Positions 12,414 through 23,105 of a stretch of DNA of 63,362 bases are shown piece after piece. The first letter of the stretch is position 1. Every line of letters begins with the position of its first letter. Both the position numbers and the translations under genes were made by a program. Origin of the DNA: Diphasiastrum complanatum (taxonomy: Eukaryota; Streptophyta; Lycopodiopsida; Lycopodiales; Lycopodiaceae); the NCBI GenBank assembly GCA_029204225.1, contig CM055095.1:27831483-27894844 (forward strand). Direction: 5' to 3'. The notes below the pieces were generated by a model. That model did no database searches. It saw only the letters and a list, made by a program, of their open reading frames with translations, and was not told the DNA's origin.

Positions 12414-13012
12414 ATGGATCCGTTGGAAGGTTCTAGCACTGAGATAGGATTGAGGAAGTGGCAGCCAAGGTCGATGCCATGGACATAGTGATGCAGCAAA
12501 TTCTTGAACAATTGAAGTCAACAAAATCCCCACAGGAACCGAAGAGGGTCAGTGGAACGGCTATGGTAGCAGTTGAACCTGTGATAGTTGAAAAAGAAGT
12601 CGAACTTCCATCGAGAGCGCGAAAATTACCTACAATCAAGGATCTTAAGCCACCGAAATATATTGGGGCAGCTCTGATGCAAGAGGGTAGGCCTGTGGCC
12701 TTTGAGAGCAAGAAGCTCAACCCTGCACAAAAGAACTATCCAACTCATGAGAAGGAGTTGTATGCCATTATCCACGCTTTGAAGGCATGGAGGCAATATT
12801 TGTATGGTGCAGAATTCTATGTGTACACCGACCATAACACTTTGAGATATTTCTGCAACCAACCAGACCTCAGAGGGCGGCAAGCCAGGTGGGCTGAGTT
12901 GATGCAGGAATTTCACATGGAAATTCGGTACAAGAAGGGTGCCGAAAATCGTGTGGCTGATGCATTATTATATTGTATCAGATGTCTTTTGTGGTCATTG
13001 AAAATGACCTGA
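12414..13012 (+). pseudogene. Gypsy deletion derivative: gag start fused to RNase H
   Basis: An ATG at 12414 opens a gag-like N terminus, with a frameshift near 12455 into VDAMDIVMQQILEQLKST. At about 12660 the frame passes without a stop into GAALMQEGRPVAFESKKLN and YTDHNTLRYFCNQ, the Gypsy RNase H, ending with ENRVADAL. Capsid, zinc knuckle, protease and RT are all missing, giving an in-frame gag-RNase H fusion. It is a deletion product and is unlikely to act in transposition. Confidence 0.75.
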
Positions 13013-13019
13013 TTGCTGA

Positions 13020-13282
13020 GATTAGACAGGCTCAGCAAGGGGGTCCTCATTGTCAGGAAATTGTGAGAGAGGCAAATCTTGCACAAGTAGAATCTCAGGA
13101 TGAGAATTCTGGTCTCTTTGCTCACACTTACCTTAAATATACCATACAAGATGTATGATTAAGAGAAATGGCAAACTTCTCATTCCAGCTTGTGAGGAGC
13201 TATGTAGGAAGATTGTCCATTTATGTCATGATATCCCTAGTGCAGGTCATCCTAGTGTGGATAGGACCTATGAGTTGATCTT
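13020..13282 (+). pseudogene. Gypsy relic: integrase zinc-finger start
   Basis: Following the RNase H fragment, a frame at about 13160-13280 reads NGKLLIPACEELCRKIV and HDIPSAGHPSVDRTYELI. This is the N-terminal H-H part of the integrase HHCC finger. It stops abruptly at 13283, where repeat G copy 1 begins. Confidence 0.7.
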
Positions 13283-13480
13283 ACTGAGTGACGCATGTCA
13301 GGGTTGAACGGTCAAACAGGACACGTGTCATATGCTCATTGGGACACTTGGTCCAATGAATGAGTGACGCATGTCGACCTACGTGCTTGCCTATGTGTCA
13401 GAGTACTACCGAGAGGCGAGCGTCTATTGTGCATGGAATGGCCCATGTGTCGACGATAGGAAGGGTCAAGGTCAATGTTT
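13283..13480 (+). repeat. Repeat G copy 1
   Basis: It aligns with the reverse complement of 16588-16760. Landmarks are GGACACGTGT, ATATGCTCATTGGGACACTT and TGTCGACG. GAGTGACGCATGTC occurs twice inside it (near 13285 and 13362). It truncates a Gypsy integrase and may be the edge of another mobile element, whose class I cannot tell. Confidence 0.6.
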
Positions 13481-13985
13481 CATCGAAACGCGTTTGAACT
13501 GTAGAATACCTCAACAGACAAATCTCGGTTCTACCAACAAAGTGCACAGTCTAATTGACAAAGGCTGAGAAACCAAACTCAAAACATTTTTATTCTTTTT
13601 CGAACTCGAACTCGAACTCGAATTCAAAAAAAAAAAAAAGCTGAACTCCGGAAACAAAAAGTTATTTTATATCAACCGTCTTAACGGTTAAATCGACTAT
13701 TACAGAAGGAAGAAGGCCAGAAGACCTATCCTGTGACAATATAAATACATGTACACTTACTCATTGTATGCAAAAAAGACAGCAAGAGATGTATACAAAA
13801 GAATCAGAATCAGAAATATAAAAATTCAATTGATCAAAGTTTGCAACAGATGATTTTTCTTAGTTGTTCTGATTATCTAAAATTGTCTATCACACTCACA
13901 CATATATCTCCTAAATCCGCATGCTTTATTAAATCAAAGTAGAAACTGCTCTATTAGTCATAGATCAGAATCAGACACGATTGAA
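13481..13985. other. Non-coding stretch, possibly LTR-derived
   Basis: It contains a short CGAACT hexamer repeat (about 13598-13623), a poly-A run and the TATA-like word ATATAAATACATG near 13739. It lies directly upstream of a Copia integrase fragment and so may be LTR or leader sequence, but no LTR ends were found. Confidence 0.3.
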
Positions 13986-13989
13986 GACA

Positions 13990-14930
13990 CTGATCACAAT
14001 GGAATTGCGGAACGACGAAATTGTACACTAATGGAAGCTGCCAAGTGTATGATGGCTCATGCGAAAGCACCAAAGCAGTTGTGGGCGGAAGCAGTGGCTA
14101 TGTCGAACTATCTTCAAAATCGAATTCTAAAATCTAGAATACCGGATAAAACTCCTCACGAAATATGGTGAAAGTCGAAGCCAAATCTGGCTCATGTTCG
14201 GACATTTGGATGTGCAATTTATATGCACATACCAGACAAATTGAGAAAGAAACTGAATGAAAAGATAGAACAAGGTTTTCTGGTAGAATTCAAGTTACAT
14301 TCTTCATATTATCGAGTTTACATACCCGAAACTGGAAGAATAAAAGTAGTTCGAGATGTCAAATTCGATGAGTTAAAGTACACAACAGACAATGATTTAA
14401 TCGGCTATGAAATTCTTAAAACTTATTATGAGTTACCAACAACAGAAGTAAAGCAAGCAAATGATGAACAAGAATTACCATCTGGACATAGTAGTGATTC
14501 AGAGGGAGTTCAAATTCGAGAACCTGAAAGACTCGAATCACCAGTTCGAATTCAAGTAGAACAGGTCGAAACCGAAAATGCAGAATTGAATTCGAGACCT
14601 ATACAAACTGTGAGAAGATCTGATAGACAAAGAAAACCACCAGTAAGGTTTGGTCAGGATGTTTCAACAAATATAGCCATCAAATTTTGTGGTTTCACAG
14701 ACAAACCTCTAACATTTGAGGAAGCTATTGATGGACCAAATAAAGATCATTGGATTCAAGCAATGGAGGACAAAATGTCATCAATGTATAAGAACAATGT
14801 ACGGACACTTGCACCTGTACCTAATGGAAGAAGACCAGTTAAATGCAAGCGGATCTACAAGATCAAAACAGGTCCTGATGGAGATAACATCAGATACAAA
14901 GCAAGGTTGGTTGCGAAACGTACCCACTGA
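13990..14930 (+). pseudogene. Copia relic: integrase C-terminal half to RT start
   Basis: It starts inside the catalytic Glu block (NGIAERRNCTLMEAAKCMM), continues through LWAEAVAMSNYLQNRIL and the chromodomain-less Copia C terminus, then a 235-codon open frame (14223-14930) with the Pro/Glu-rich linker and the first RT block (KCKRIYKIKTGPDGDN, KARLVAK). There is a stop at about 14169. The RT is cut off at 14930, where unrelated sequence begins. The first half of the integrase and everything 5' are missing. Confidence 0.85.
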
Positions 14931-15717
14931 TCCAATCCATGACAAAATGGTACTTGGTAAAACCGATCAGTGGAACCTCAATTTGATCTTTACCTCTACT
15001 ATCCATAATCATGAATAAGTCATAGTTCAATTCCCACAGCTCCTCTAGTTTCAAATTATTCTCAACAATCCCTAGAGAGTTCCTCTATTTCACTTGGATA
15101 GTTCAGCCTTCGCACAATATTCCTCTAAGAAAACTATGCAACCGGTTGATCCCTTGAAAGTCTTATTCCTATCACCTCATCTCCCCCTTTGAAAGAAATT
15201 CCATAATTTCATTAAAAAAGCTCCCTAGGAAAAGATGTATAAATATTAAAAGATCATAAAAAAGTCATTAATGAGCATCCAACACTATCACAAACGAGAC
15301 TTTTTCCCAGATCATAAAATATCTTATCTTGAGTGACGGAAATATTACTCTCAATAATTAACTATCAAATAGAGATAATTATTTGGTTTCATAGCTTGGC
15401 TTTGCATCAATCAGAAGGTGGAGTTGCTTTTTGCTTTTACATAGCTTTTTGGTATTACCTCGTTGCTTTTTACTTCCTGATGGTGGAATTGACCTCCAAG
15501 TAAGTGGCTTCTCTGATTCTTGATTGCTTTCAGCCTAATGGTTAGTAATATGGATTTTCTCCATAGAAAAAGCTGGAAATCGTTCGATTTTTTATGGTTT
15601 TTTACGGTTTTTTGACTAGTATTCACTGTTTTAGCTTGAAATTCATCGAATCTACTATATATAAAGGCTTTTCAAGAATGTACTTGTTGTTTTATAGTCA
15701 TTAGGTATCACAAAGCT
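14931..15717. other. Non-coding stretch with no recognised gene
   Basis: It is A/T-rich with only short chance frames. It ends at the target duplication of the hAT-like element. Confidence 0.4.
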
Positions 15718-15725
15718 ATCTGAAT
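15718..15725. repeat. 8-bp target duplication, left
   Basis: ATCTGAAT, repeated exactly at 16390-16397 on the other side of the hAT-like element. Confidence 0.75.
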
Positions 15726-16389
15726 CATAGTTGCACACAATCGCGTTTCTGGGAGGAGACGTTTCGGAAACCGCGTTTCTCCTCCCAGAATCGCAAAAAA
15801 AAAAAAAAAAAATTGGAAAATAGCTTATTTTTTTAAGGGATCAATGGTCAAACGAGCGTTTTGCCTCTCGGAAGTGCAGTAGATGGGTCACAAACAGATC
15901 TTATTTTCAATAGCTATTTGGTTGCTATTTGCTCTGGTTTTCAATAAATGCTCAGGGGGTTCGAGGGGCAATAGCCCCCCGAGAACGGGGGGTCCGGGGG
16001 GCGGTAGCCCCCCGGTGGGGGGTTTTGGGGGCAACGGTAAGGGCTCTTCATGACTTGGCCTTCCAACTCCCTGAGCGAAAACACACTTACTGGGACCATC
16101 TGTGATCGTAACAGACAGGCTAGAGGTTAGTTTTGAATTTTTATCCTTGACAGAACCCAACATGGATTATTGCACTTGAACTGGACCATCTTGCACCCAA
16201 AACAGTCGGTAAATTACACAGTAATTATGCTCTTGATTAGAGCTTTCACCTGATACCCATATTGCACAAAAAAAAACCAAAAAAAAAAAAGAAATTAAAA
16301 AAAATGTTTCTAAAAAAAAATTCCATATTTCCGAAACGCATTTCTGAACACGTTTCTGAAACGCGTTTCAGAAACACAGTGCAACAATG
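15726..16389. mobile_element. Non-autonomous hAT-like element (664 bp)
   Basis: The ends are CATAGTTGCAC (15726-15736) and GTGCAACAATG (16379-16389), inverted repeats matching at 10 of 11 positions. Perfect 8-bp duplications ATCTGAAT flank it, the size made by hAT transposases. Subterminal GCGTTTC/GAAACGC words are repeated at both ends, a common binding-site layout in hAT elements. Inside are a hairpin (15747-15759 with 15778-15790) and a very G-rich palindromic block at about 15955-16040. No transposase gene is present, so it must have been moved in trans. Confidence 0.7.
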
Positions 16390-16397
16390 ATCTGAAT
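16390..16397. repeat. 8-bp target duplication, right
   Basis: ATCTGAAT, an exact copy of 15718-15725. Confidence 0.75.
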
Positions 16398-16587
16398 TCA
16401 ACCCAAAGCACACCAAAGTAGGTATCAAATATCCACTTTATTGATTTCTCTTGAAAGTACATGAACGTAAACATGAGCACTGCTGCTAAGTCTCCTCCCA
16501 GCCACCTACTGCATAGGCTATAATGAGGAATGCCTCTCTCTAGGTTCACTTATACATAATCCTCAAACACCCACTTAACCCTAACCC

Positions 16588-16760
16588 TTTCTAACGTCGA
16601 CACATGGTGTGCCCCATGCACAATCGACACTTGCCACTTGGCAGTACCCTGACACATTGGCAAGCGAGTAGGACCCTCCGACCCGTGTCACTAATGCACT
16701 GGACCAAGTGTCCCAATGAGCATATAACACGTGTCCCGTTGACCGGTCAACTCCTTTACT
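16588..16760 (-). repeat. Repeat G copy 2 (inverted)
   Basis: It is the reverse complement match to 13303-13467, with a few indels. It sits about 3.1 kb from copy 1 in the opposite orientation. The sequence between it and Copia B (16761-17236) has no recognised gene. Confidence 0.6.
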
Positions 16761-17236
16761 TTTTAGGAGGTCAGTTCAGCAGCCTCTAAATTAAGACGTA
16801 GTAGCCTATACCAAATATAAGCAAGTCAACAAGTTACCAAAGACATGCTATTTACATATTCTTACAAAACACCACAAGACAGTGTAAGCCATTTTAATAT
16901 TTACAATTTACAACTTACAAGTCTGATGTGTTCACACTAAGGCAATAATATAAGTACATAACATTAGGACAAGTTCCAATGATTGCATGTCGGTGATATG
17001 ATCAAGATCAGATCTAGATAGTGTTTTTAGTCAAAATTTGACAATTTTGGACAAGAAATTGACTATGAGAACCGATATTAATCCAAATCAGAACCTTTGG
17101 TGCTTGCACGTAAGTGAATTTCAATAAGTAAGGTCTGATTGCACTTGCATGTGGATTTGATCCATCAAAACATGTCGAAAAAGTCGAAAATTAGTCAAAA
17201 AAACATGGTTTTTTTTATGGTTTTTTCATTATTTTG

Positions 17237-17690
17237 TGTTAAATTTAGTTTGGTTTTACCACTTGTAAATTGTAATGTGGCCATGTTGTGGGATGTCACA
17301 CGTGCCAAAAAGCATCGGATACTTTTCATAAGTCTTATTCCTAACCTAGCTTTGGAATGGCACCTTTGGAATGAGGCCAAAATGTGCATAGATAGGCTAG
17401 AGATTTTCTAGGAGCTAAAAGTAGCAAATTTTACATTGTTTTTGGATCTCAAGATCCCGACCCCCATTTAGGGTGGATCTTATGACCTATTAGGTTAGAC
17501 ACTAGGGTCAGGTCATGGATGGATCAGAGGTAGCCCTAAATGCTCAAATTCGAGGCACTTATGTATAAATATGTGATGGATTTGCCATCCAATTATGAAT
17601 AAATTTGAGATCTTCCTTCATGACTAGTTTTGCTCTACAATTTGCTTGATGAATGATGGCATTTGGTTTTTTGTAATGATTAGAAGGATT
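17237..17690 (+). repeat. Copia B 5' LTR (right end uncertain)
   Basis: It starts TGTTAAATTTAG and matches the 3' LTR start at 19633 over its first 90 bases, apart from an 8-base indel. A TATA-like TGTATAAATATG lies near 17560. The right end is not certain, as I could not find a clean primer binding site and the leader looks partly deleted. Confidence 0.6.
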
Positions 17691-17733
17691 GGAGGGTACT
17701 GGTACAATACACAGGCTGCAGCAGACCGTACAT

Positions 17734-17743
17734 CCACACGTGT
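17734..17743. promoter_or_regulatory. CACACGTGTG palindrome in Copia B leader
   Basis: This perfect palindrome contains the G-box core CACGTG. The same word is repeated in the Copia D LTRs. Binding by bHLH or bZIP factors is an inference from the core only. Confidence 0.4.
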
Positions 17744-17751
17744 GAAGCATT

Positions 17752-18290
17752 TTGCATGATTTTGGAGCCATAAAGTGGAGTTCAAGCCAAGATAAGCTAG
17801 AAAGCAAATCCAAAGACAAAGGAGGTGCATTCAAGAAGAACCAAGTCAAAGGTGAAGATCAAGATGGATCTTCAACTCCAAGCTCAAGCGAGCCCAAGAA
17901 GGATAAGTCAAAGATCAAGTGCTACTTTTGTGGCAAGATGGGGCATTATGCCTCCGAGTGCTTCAAAAGGAAGCAAGCCCAAAGTCAAGCAGCCTACAAA
18001 AAGAAGAAGAGGAGAGTTCACATGAAAACTCTCTCATGATGTCAAGTTTTTCATCTTCAAGCATGAAGGGAGAAGACCCTTGGTGGATAGATAGTGGGGC
18101 TAGGTCCCACATGACAAGCGAGAGGAAGTATTTCTCGGCTTTCTCAACTTATGATGGTCCTATCAAGTCAATTTTTACAGCAAATGATTGTGCTTGTAAG
18201 GTAGAGGGAGTAGGATTTAAGATAGATGGTGTACTTTACATTCCTAGCATCACTAAGAAGTTCATCACCGGCAAGAATGGAGCCAATGAG
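17752..18290 (+). pseudogene. Copia B gag 3' part and protease
   Basis: A frame at 17752-18039 carries the gag zinc knuckle CYFCGKMGHYASEC (C-x2-C-x4-H-x4-C) after a Lys/Ser-rich stretch. After a frameshift, protease follows in WWIDSGARSHM (DSGA intact) and VLYIPSITKKF. The capsid-like N-terminal gag is missing. Near 18265 the frame leaves the pre-integrase region and joins RT sequence, so the whole integrase is deleted. Confidence 0.8.
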
Positions 18291-19549
18291 GCTCACATAA
18301 ACATTTGCACCCGTGGCCAAGATGGTCACCATAAGGTTAATCCTAGGACTTGCTTCACATTATGGTGCTTCACATTTTGGTTGGATACTTTTCCAAATGG
18401 ATGTTTCTAATGCATTCCTTAATGGCTATTTGGAGGAGGACATCTTCATGGAGCAGCCCCGAGGCTTCATCAAGATCGGGATGGAAGGTAAAGTGTGTCA
18501 TCTTCAAAGGAGCTTGTATGGCTTGAAGCAAGCATCAAGGTCTTGGAATTCAAGACTTAATGATTTTCTAGTTTCTATTGGATTCACTCAAAGTGAGTAT
18601 GATCCAAGTTTGTACATAAGGTTTGATGTAAATGGCATTGTACCTTTGTTGATTTATGTAGATGACATCATACTTAGTGGTGATAACATTGATGGCATAG
18701 AGCATGCATGTCCAGTATTCAACAAAATGCATAAATGGGGTGTGGTGTCATGGACGGAGATGATTTTAAGATGGTAGATCTTGGTCAACTTCACTTCATA
18801 TTGGGCATAGAAGTACTCAGAGGTTCAGATTTCATCTTCATTAGTCCATCTAAGTATGCTCAAAGTTTGCTCAATAGATTTAAGATGCAAGATTGCAAGC
18901 ATGTAAAAACACCAATGGAGCAAGATTTAAAAGTGCTCAATAAAGGTGATGAAGTATCCTTCATGGACATCACTCTTTATAGCCAACTTATAGGCTCATT
19001 GATGTGGATTACCATTACTAGACCTTATTTATGCTTTAGTGTGTGTAGGCTAAGTTAATACATGCAAGATCCATTGGTCATACATTGGAAAAGTGCAAAA
19101 AGGATCTTGAGATGCCTCTCAGGCACTCAAGATCATGGATTTGCATGACTCGGATTTTGCAGGTGATAAGAGGGAGAGAAAGTCCACAGTGCCTATGCAA
19201 CATTTATTGGTGGAGGGGTTGTTTCTTGGTTGTCAAAGAAACAAGAAACCATCTCACTTTCTTCTACCGAGGTCGAGTATAAAGCTCTCACAACAACTAC
19301 AAAGGAGCTTTTTTGGATCAAAAGGCTACTAATGGAGCTAAAGGTCATGAATTTAGATGTTGCTCCAATCATTTACAATGAAAACATTTCAGCCCAACAC
19401 CTTGCAACAAACCCAATCTTCCATGCAAGGTCAAAGCATATTGAGATCTCTCATCATTTTGTGAGAGAAAAGGTGCAATCTAAGGAGATATCTTTGGAGT
19501 ATGTGGCAACTAGTGAATGTGTTGCTGATATCCTCACTAAACCACTTTA
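18291..19549 (+). pseudogene. Copia B RT and RNase H
   Basis: RT blocks seen include MDVSNAFLNGYLEEDIFMEQ, LYGLKQASRSWNSRL and the catalytic LIYVDDIILSG. RNase H follows with SDFAGD, SSTEVEYKAL and ECVADILTKPL at the C terminus. Frameshifts near 18740, 19060 and 19200 break it. The tail LTKPL lies about 85 bases before the LTR start. It belongs to the same Copia clade as element D (shared HHFVREKVQSKE and FHAR(S/T)KHIEI). Confidence 0.85.
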
Positions 19550-19632
19550 AAGAGCTGCATTTGTGGAGTTAAGATCAGCCCTTGGGTTGATAAGCAAGAC
19601 TATGTTATATACAAACTAGTTGTGAGGAGGAG

Positions 19633-19729
19633 TGTTAAATTTACACAAGCTAGTTTGGTTTTGCCACTTGTAAATTGTAATGTGGCCATGTTTGTGGGAT
19701 GTCACACGTGCCAAAAGGCATAGGATACT
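19633..19729 (+). repeat. Copia B 3' LTR, cut at 97 bp
   Basis: It starts TGTTAAATTTAC after a GA-rich polypurine tract (19623-19632) and matches the 5' LTR up to GGATACT. It is then interrupted by the start of another LTR at 19730. The remainder is not found elsewhere in the window. Confidence 0.75.
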
Positions 19730-20181
19730 TGTTAGGGACCCAACTCCCTTGGGTCCCAAACCCAGACTTGAGACCGGACGATGATTGGGCTTGTAGACTT
19801 GACCAGTGACTCGTGAATCTGCATGGTTGCCACGTGTCATGATCCAGGTGTGCACATGGCTTGGAGTCTCTCTCCTTGGAGGTATACAAGGGGAGGAGGA
19901 CTCATTCGCCATCCATTCTATCTACCTAGGAGGAGGTGGATGGAGAGCGTGTGCACGGCCAGGATGTATGCTAGCTTGGGGCAGCAGGAGATGGCTGAGA
20001 GCCTGGGCGGTGGTATGGGACACCGTCTAGGATGGAAGTCGGATCCCGCTTGATACGGTCACAGGCCAGGGCACGGAGGGTGGACCCAAATTAGATCCTA
20101 CGGCGGGGTGGAACATGAATCGTTCGGTCTCTTGGAGTTAACCGGCACCTGGAGGTTTGCAGTAAGAAGTAGATTGTAACA
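19730..20181 (+). repeat. Copia C 5' LTR (452 bp)
   Basis: It runs from TGTTAGGGACCC to AGATTGTAACA and is followed after two bases by a primer binding site. TG...CA ends, length and the adjoining primer site support LTR status. No partner LTR exists in the window, so the element is 3'-truncated. It has inserted into the Copia B 3' LTR. Confidence 0.8.
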
Positions 20182-20183
20182 TA

Positions 20184-20196
20184 TGGTATCAGAGCC
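20184..20196 (+). promoter_or_regulatory. Copia C primer binding site
   Basis: TGGTATCAGAGCC is complementary to the 3' end of plant initiator methionine tRNA, the usual primer for minus-strand synthesis in Copia elements. Confidence 0.85.
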
Positions 20197-20959
20197 ACTG
20201 CATGTTGAAAGCAGGTGCGTTGATCCGTAGTAGTTCTCTTGTAAGTTTTGGTGCTTTTGACGGAATTCAAAACGGGCTTGAAATGCATTTTTTATGCACT
20301 TTTTCGTGTTTTCCTTCCGCTGTTTTTTGTTAAATTTTGAAGTGATAAAGTTAAAAAAAAAATAGTTTAGGGACCCAGCAAAGAACTGCCACGTGGCACT
20401 GACCAAGAAGGGACAGGTGGCAAACATTTAAGGAGCAGTTCCGCTCAATTTCAAGTTGCGATCTGTTTCTGTGGGCCCTCCTCAGCGATGAAAATTTGGA
20501 AAAAGTTGCTCGCTGCCTGACCAGCGTTGGTCTTCAAAAGGTACCTTGAAAAACTGCCACATGGTACCGTCCAGACCCGAACAGGTGGCAGGGGCAGCAC
20601 TTCTGAATTTCAATTCCCATCTGGTTGTTGGTTGGCAAAACCGTGACCCCCTCTGAGGAGAAAATACATTTTTGCCCGTGATTACTCTGTAGGTGGAAGC
20701 CTATGTGGCAAGGCAAAGCCACAAGCATGGAGAGGGAGGCATACCTCTCCTATGCTAGTTTTTTTTGAGAAAAGAGGTGGAGGTGGTGGTGGTGGTGCAC
20801 CCTTCTCCTTGCTCTCTCTTATTCCTTTTGGCAGCCATGGACAATACCATTTGGTTTGTGGAAGAGACAGCAAGATTAGCTTTGTATCTACCTTCCTTGA
20901 GTAGCTTTTGATTCTCTTCTATCATCTCTTTCTTAATTCACCTCTCTCCTTCTTGTGAA

Positions 20960-21090
20960 ATGGATCCTAATCCTACCACACAGCCTATGTCCCCTACTAA
21001 GGAGGTTACTGTATCTACCTCTACCTTAGATCTTGATGCCTTGTTACTTGCAATTAACAATCTACAGCCCTGCAACCCTTAAATTGATGA
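20960..21090 (+). pseudogene. Copia C gag start, truncated
   Basis: An ATG at 20960 opens MDPNPTTQPMSPTKEV and continues about 40 codons to a stop near 21080, just before an abrupt junction at about 21090 with a minus-strand Copia A fragment. The Met-rich, Pro/Thr-rich start after a long leader suits a gag. The leader (20197-20959) has no gene. Confidence 0.5.
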
Positions 21091-23105
21091 GCACTGTAGT
21101 GGTGCAACTCGAATCCTTTTCCTTCGTTGTCTGCTTTGTAGGTTAATCCCATATTTTGGGTAACGTTCAGATATTGTAGGATTTGTTTTGCCATTTGCCA
21201 ATGCGCCATGCCAGGATTGGAAGAGAATTGGCTTAAAGCACAGACAGAGAAAGCCAAATTGGGTCTGGTACAAATTGTAAGGTACATCAGACTACCGATC
21301 AGGTTTTGGTAGGGTTGGTATACCTCTCCAGGCTGCTTCATGAAGATTTCTTCCTCTAGATCTCCGTGGAGAAAGGCTGTCTTTACATCAATCTGGTGAA
21401 TTTCCCGATTGTGTTGTGTAGCATATGCAAGGAGCAGTCGAATGCTTGTCATCTTCACCATTGGTGAATGTGTCGAAATAATCGACTCCATACCTTTGTG
21501 TGTAGCCCTTTGCGACACGCCTTGCTTTGTAGCATCCAACAATGCCATCTGATTTCGTTTTCCTTTTGTATACCCACTTGCAGTCGACGATGTTTTTATC
21601 TTCGGGCAGTGGCTCTAGTGTCCATGCCTTGTTTCGCCTCATTGATTTGATCTCCTCTTACATTGTCTGCTTCCAAAATTCTCCCTCTGGACTCTGGACA
21701 GCTTCTAGATGTGTAGTTGGCTCTTCAGTGAAGCTGCAGTACTCGAATTTTGTGTCTTCGCTCCACTGAAGATTGTCAGTGTATCGATCTGGAGGTCTTC
21801 TTTGTCTTGTTGACCTTCTGGGTTCGATTCGTCGCTGCTCGAATGTTTCTGGTTCATGGGGTTGATCTTCGGCTTCTTGCTGTTCTGGAGTCTGGGGATC
21901 ACCATTCTGATTTGATGTTTGTCCTCGATCTCCCTCTTGAATTGGCAGCAGTGTGAAGATCTCATGGCCTTTTTCATCCTTCAATCCAGGGAATGTGGAC
22001 TCGTCGAACTTCACATCTCTACTCGAAACGACCTTCTTCGTGGTTGGATTGTAGAGTCTGTACACTTGTGATCCGTTCGAGTATCTGACCATGATTGTCT
22101 GCTCTAATTTTTCATCGAGCTTGCTTCTTTTTTTTTTGGAATGTGTTTGTATGCTGCACATCTGAATACACGCACATATGACAGATCAGGCTTTCTACCT
22201 GTCCACATTTCGTACGGTGTCTTGCTTTCCAAGGCTGTCGTTGTTGATCTGTTCTGCAAATGTACTGCTGCAACTATTGCCTCAGCCCAAAATTGACTTG
22301 GCAATCGAGCCTGTGCCATCATGCATTTGGCTCCTTCGACTAGCGTCTTGTTTCTCCTTTCTGCGACACCATTATATTCGGGTGTGTACGCAGGAGTGAA
22401 TTGATGCTCTATCCCCTGTTCTTGGCAGAATCTGGAAAATTCTATGCTCTTGTACTCACCTCCATTATCAGATCTGATGATCTGAATCTTCTTTGAGGTG
22501 TGTCTCTCTGCAAATGCCACGAACTTCTTGAAAGAGTCAAATACTTCAGATTTTTTCTTTAAGTAGTAGATCGTTGTCATCTGGCTGTAGTCATCAATGA
22601 ACGTCAAGAAATACCTTGATCCTGAGAGCGAATCCACTTTCATTGGTCCACAGACATCGGAGTGGACGAGCTCAAAAACTTCTTTAGCTCTTCTTCCCTC
22701 ATGTGTGAATGGATTCCGATGGTGTTTGCCTTTCTGACAGGCTTCGTAGAACTCAATATCGGGTCTGGATATCTTCAGACCTGTGACTGTCTTTCTTGCT
22801 CATGTCATACAGGCTCCTCATGTTCAGATGATACATTCTCCTATGCCAGAGTTGATCTTCATTTTCTGATGCACTTAGTATGCTATCAGAATTGCTGATT
22901 ATCTTGGCTTGGTAGAGATTTCCTTCTCTGCATCCAACTGTCAGCAACTTGTTTGTTGTTTTCTCGATCATTCGGCATGTATTGCCATCGAACAGAACTC
23001 GAATTCCAAGATCTGCCATCTTGGAGACTAATAGCAGGTCTTTTCTTAATGAAGGTACATAGAGTGCTCTTGGCAGCTCTGCTTGACCTGACAGTGTTCG
23101 CAGTT
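21091..23105 (-). pseudogene. Copia A copy 2: integrase to RNase H, both ends cut
   Basis: On the minus strand, in order: pre-integrase (RTLSGQAELPRALYVPSLR), zinc-finger region, integrase core (SDNGGEYKS, EYNGVAERRNKTL), linker and RT (CKWVYKRKTKSDG, VKTAFLHGDLEEEIFMKQPG). The RT then jumps to NLIGSLMYLT, losing about 470 bases that include the catalytic box, and continues into RNase H to about 21095. Several frameshifts occur. The right end joins the RT of Gypsy I at 23105/23106 and the left end joins Copia C gag, so both ends are non-LTR junctions. It is very similar to the copy at 28.6-32 kb. Confidence 0.85.

Noticed and set aside
16574-16590. Telomere-like CCCTAACCCT
   Set aside because: Only about two units are present, inside or next to repeat G; no array.
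20184-20196. tRNA genes at TGGTATCAGAGC sites
   Set aside because: These words are retrotransposon primer binding sites complementary to a tRNA end; no cloverleaf surrounds them.
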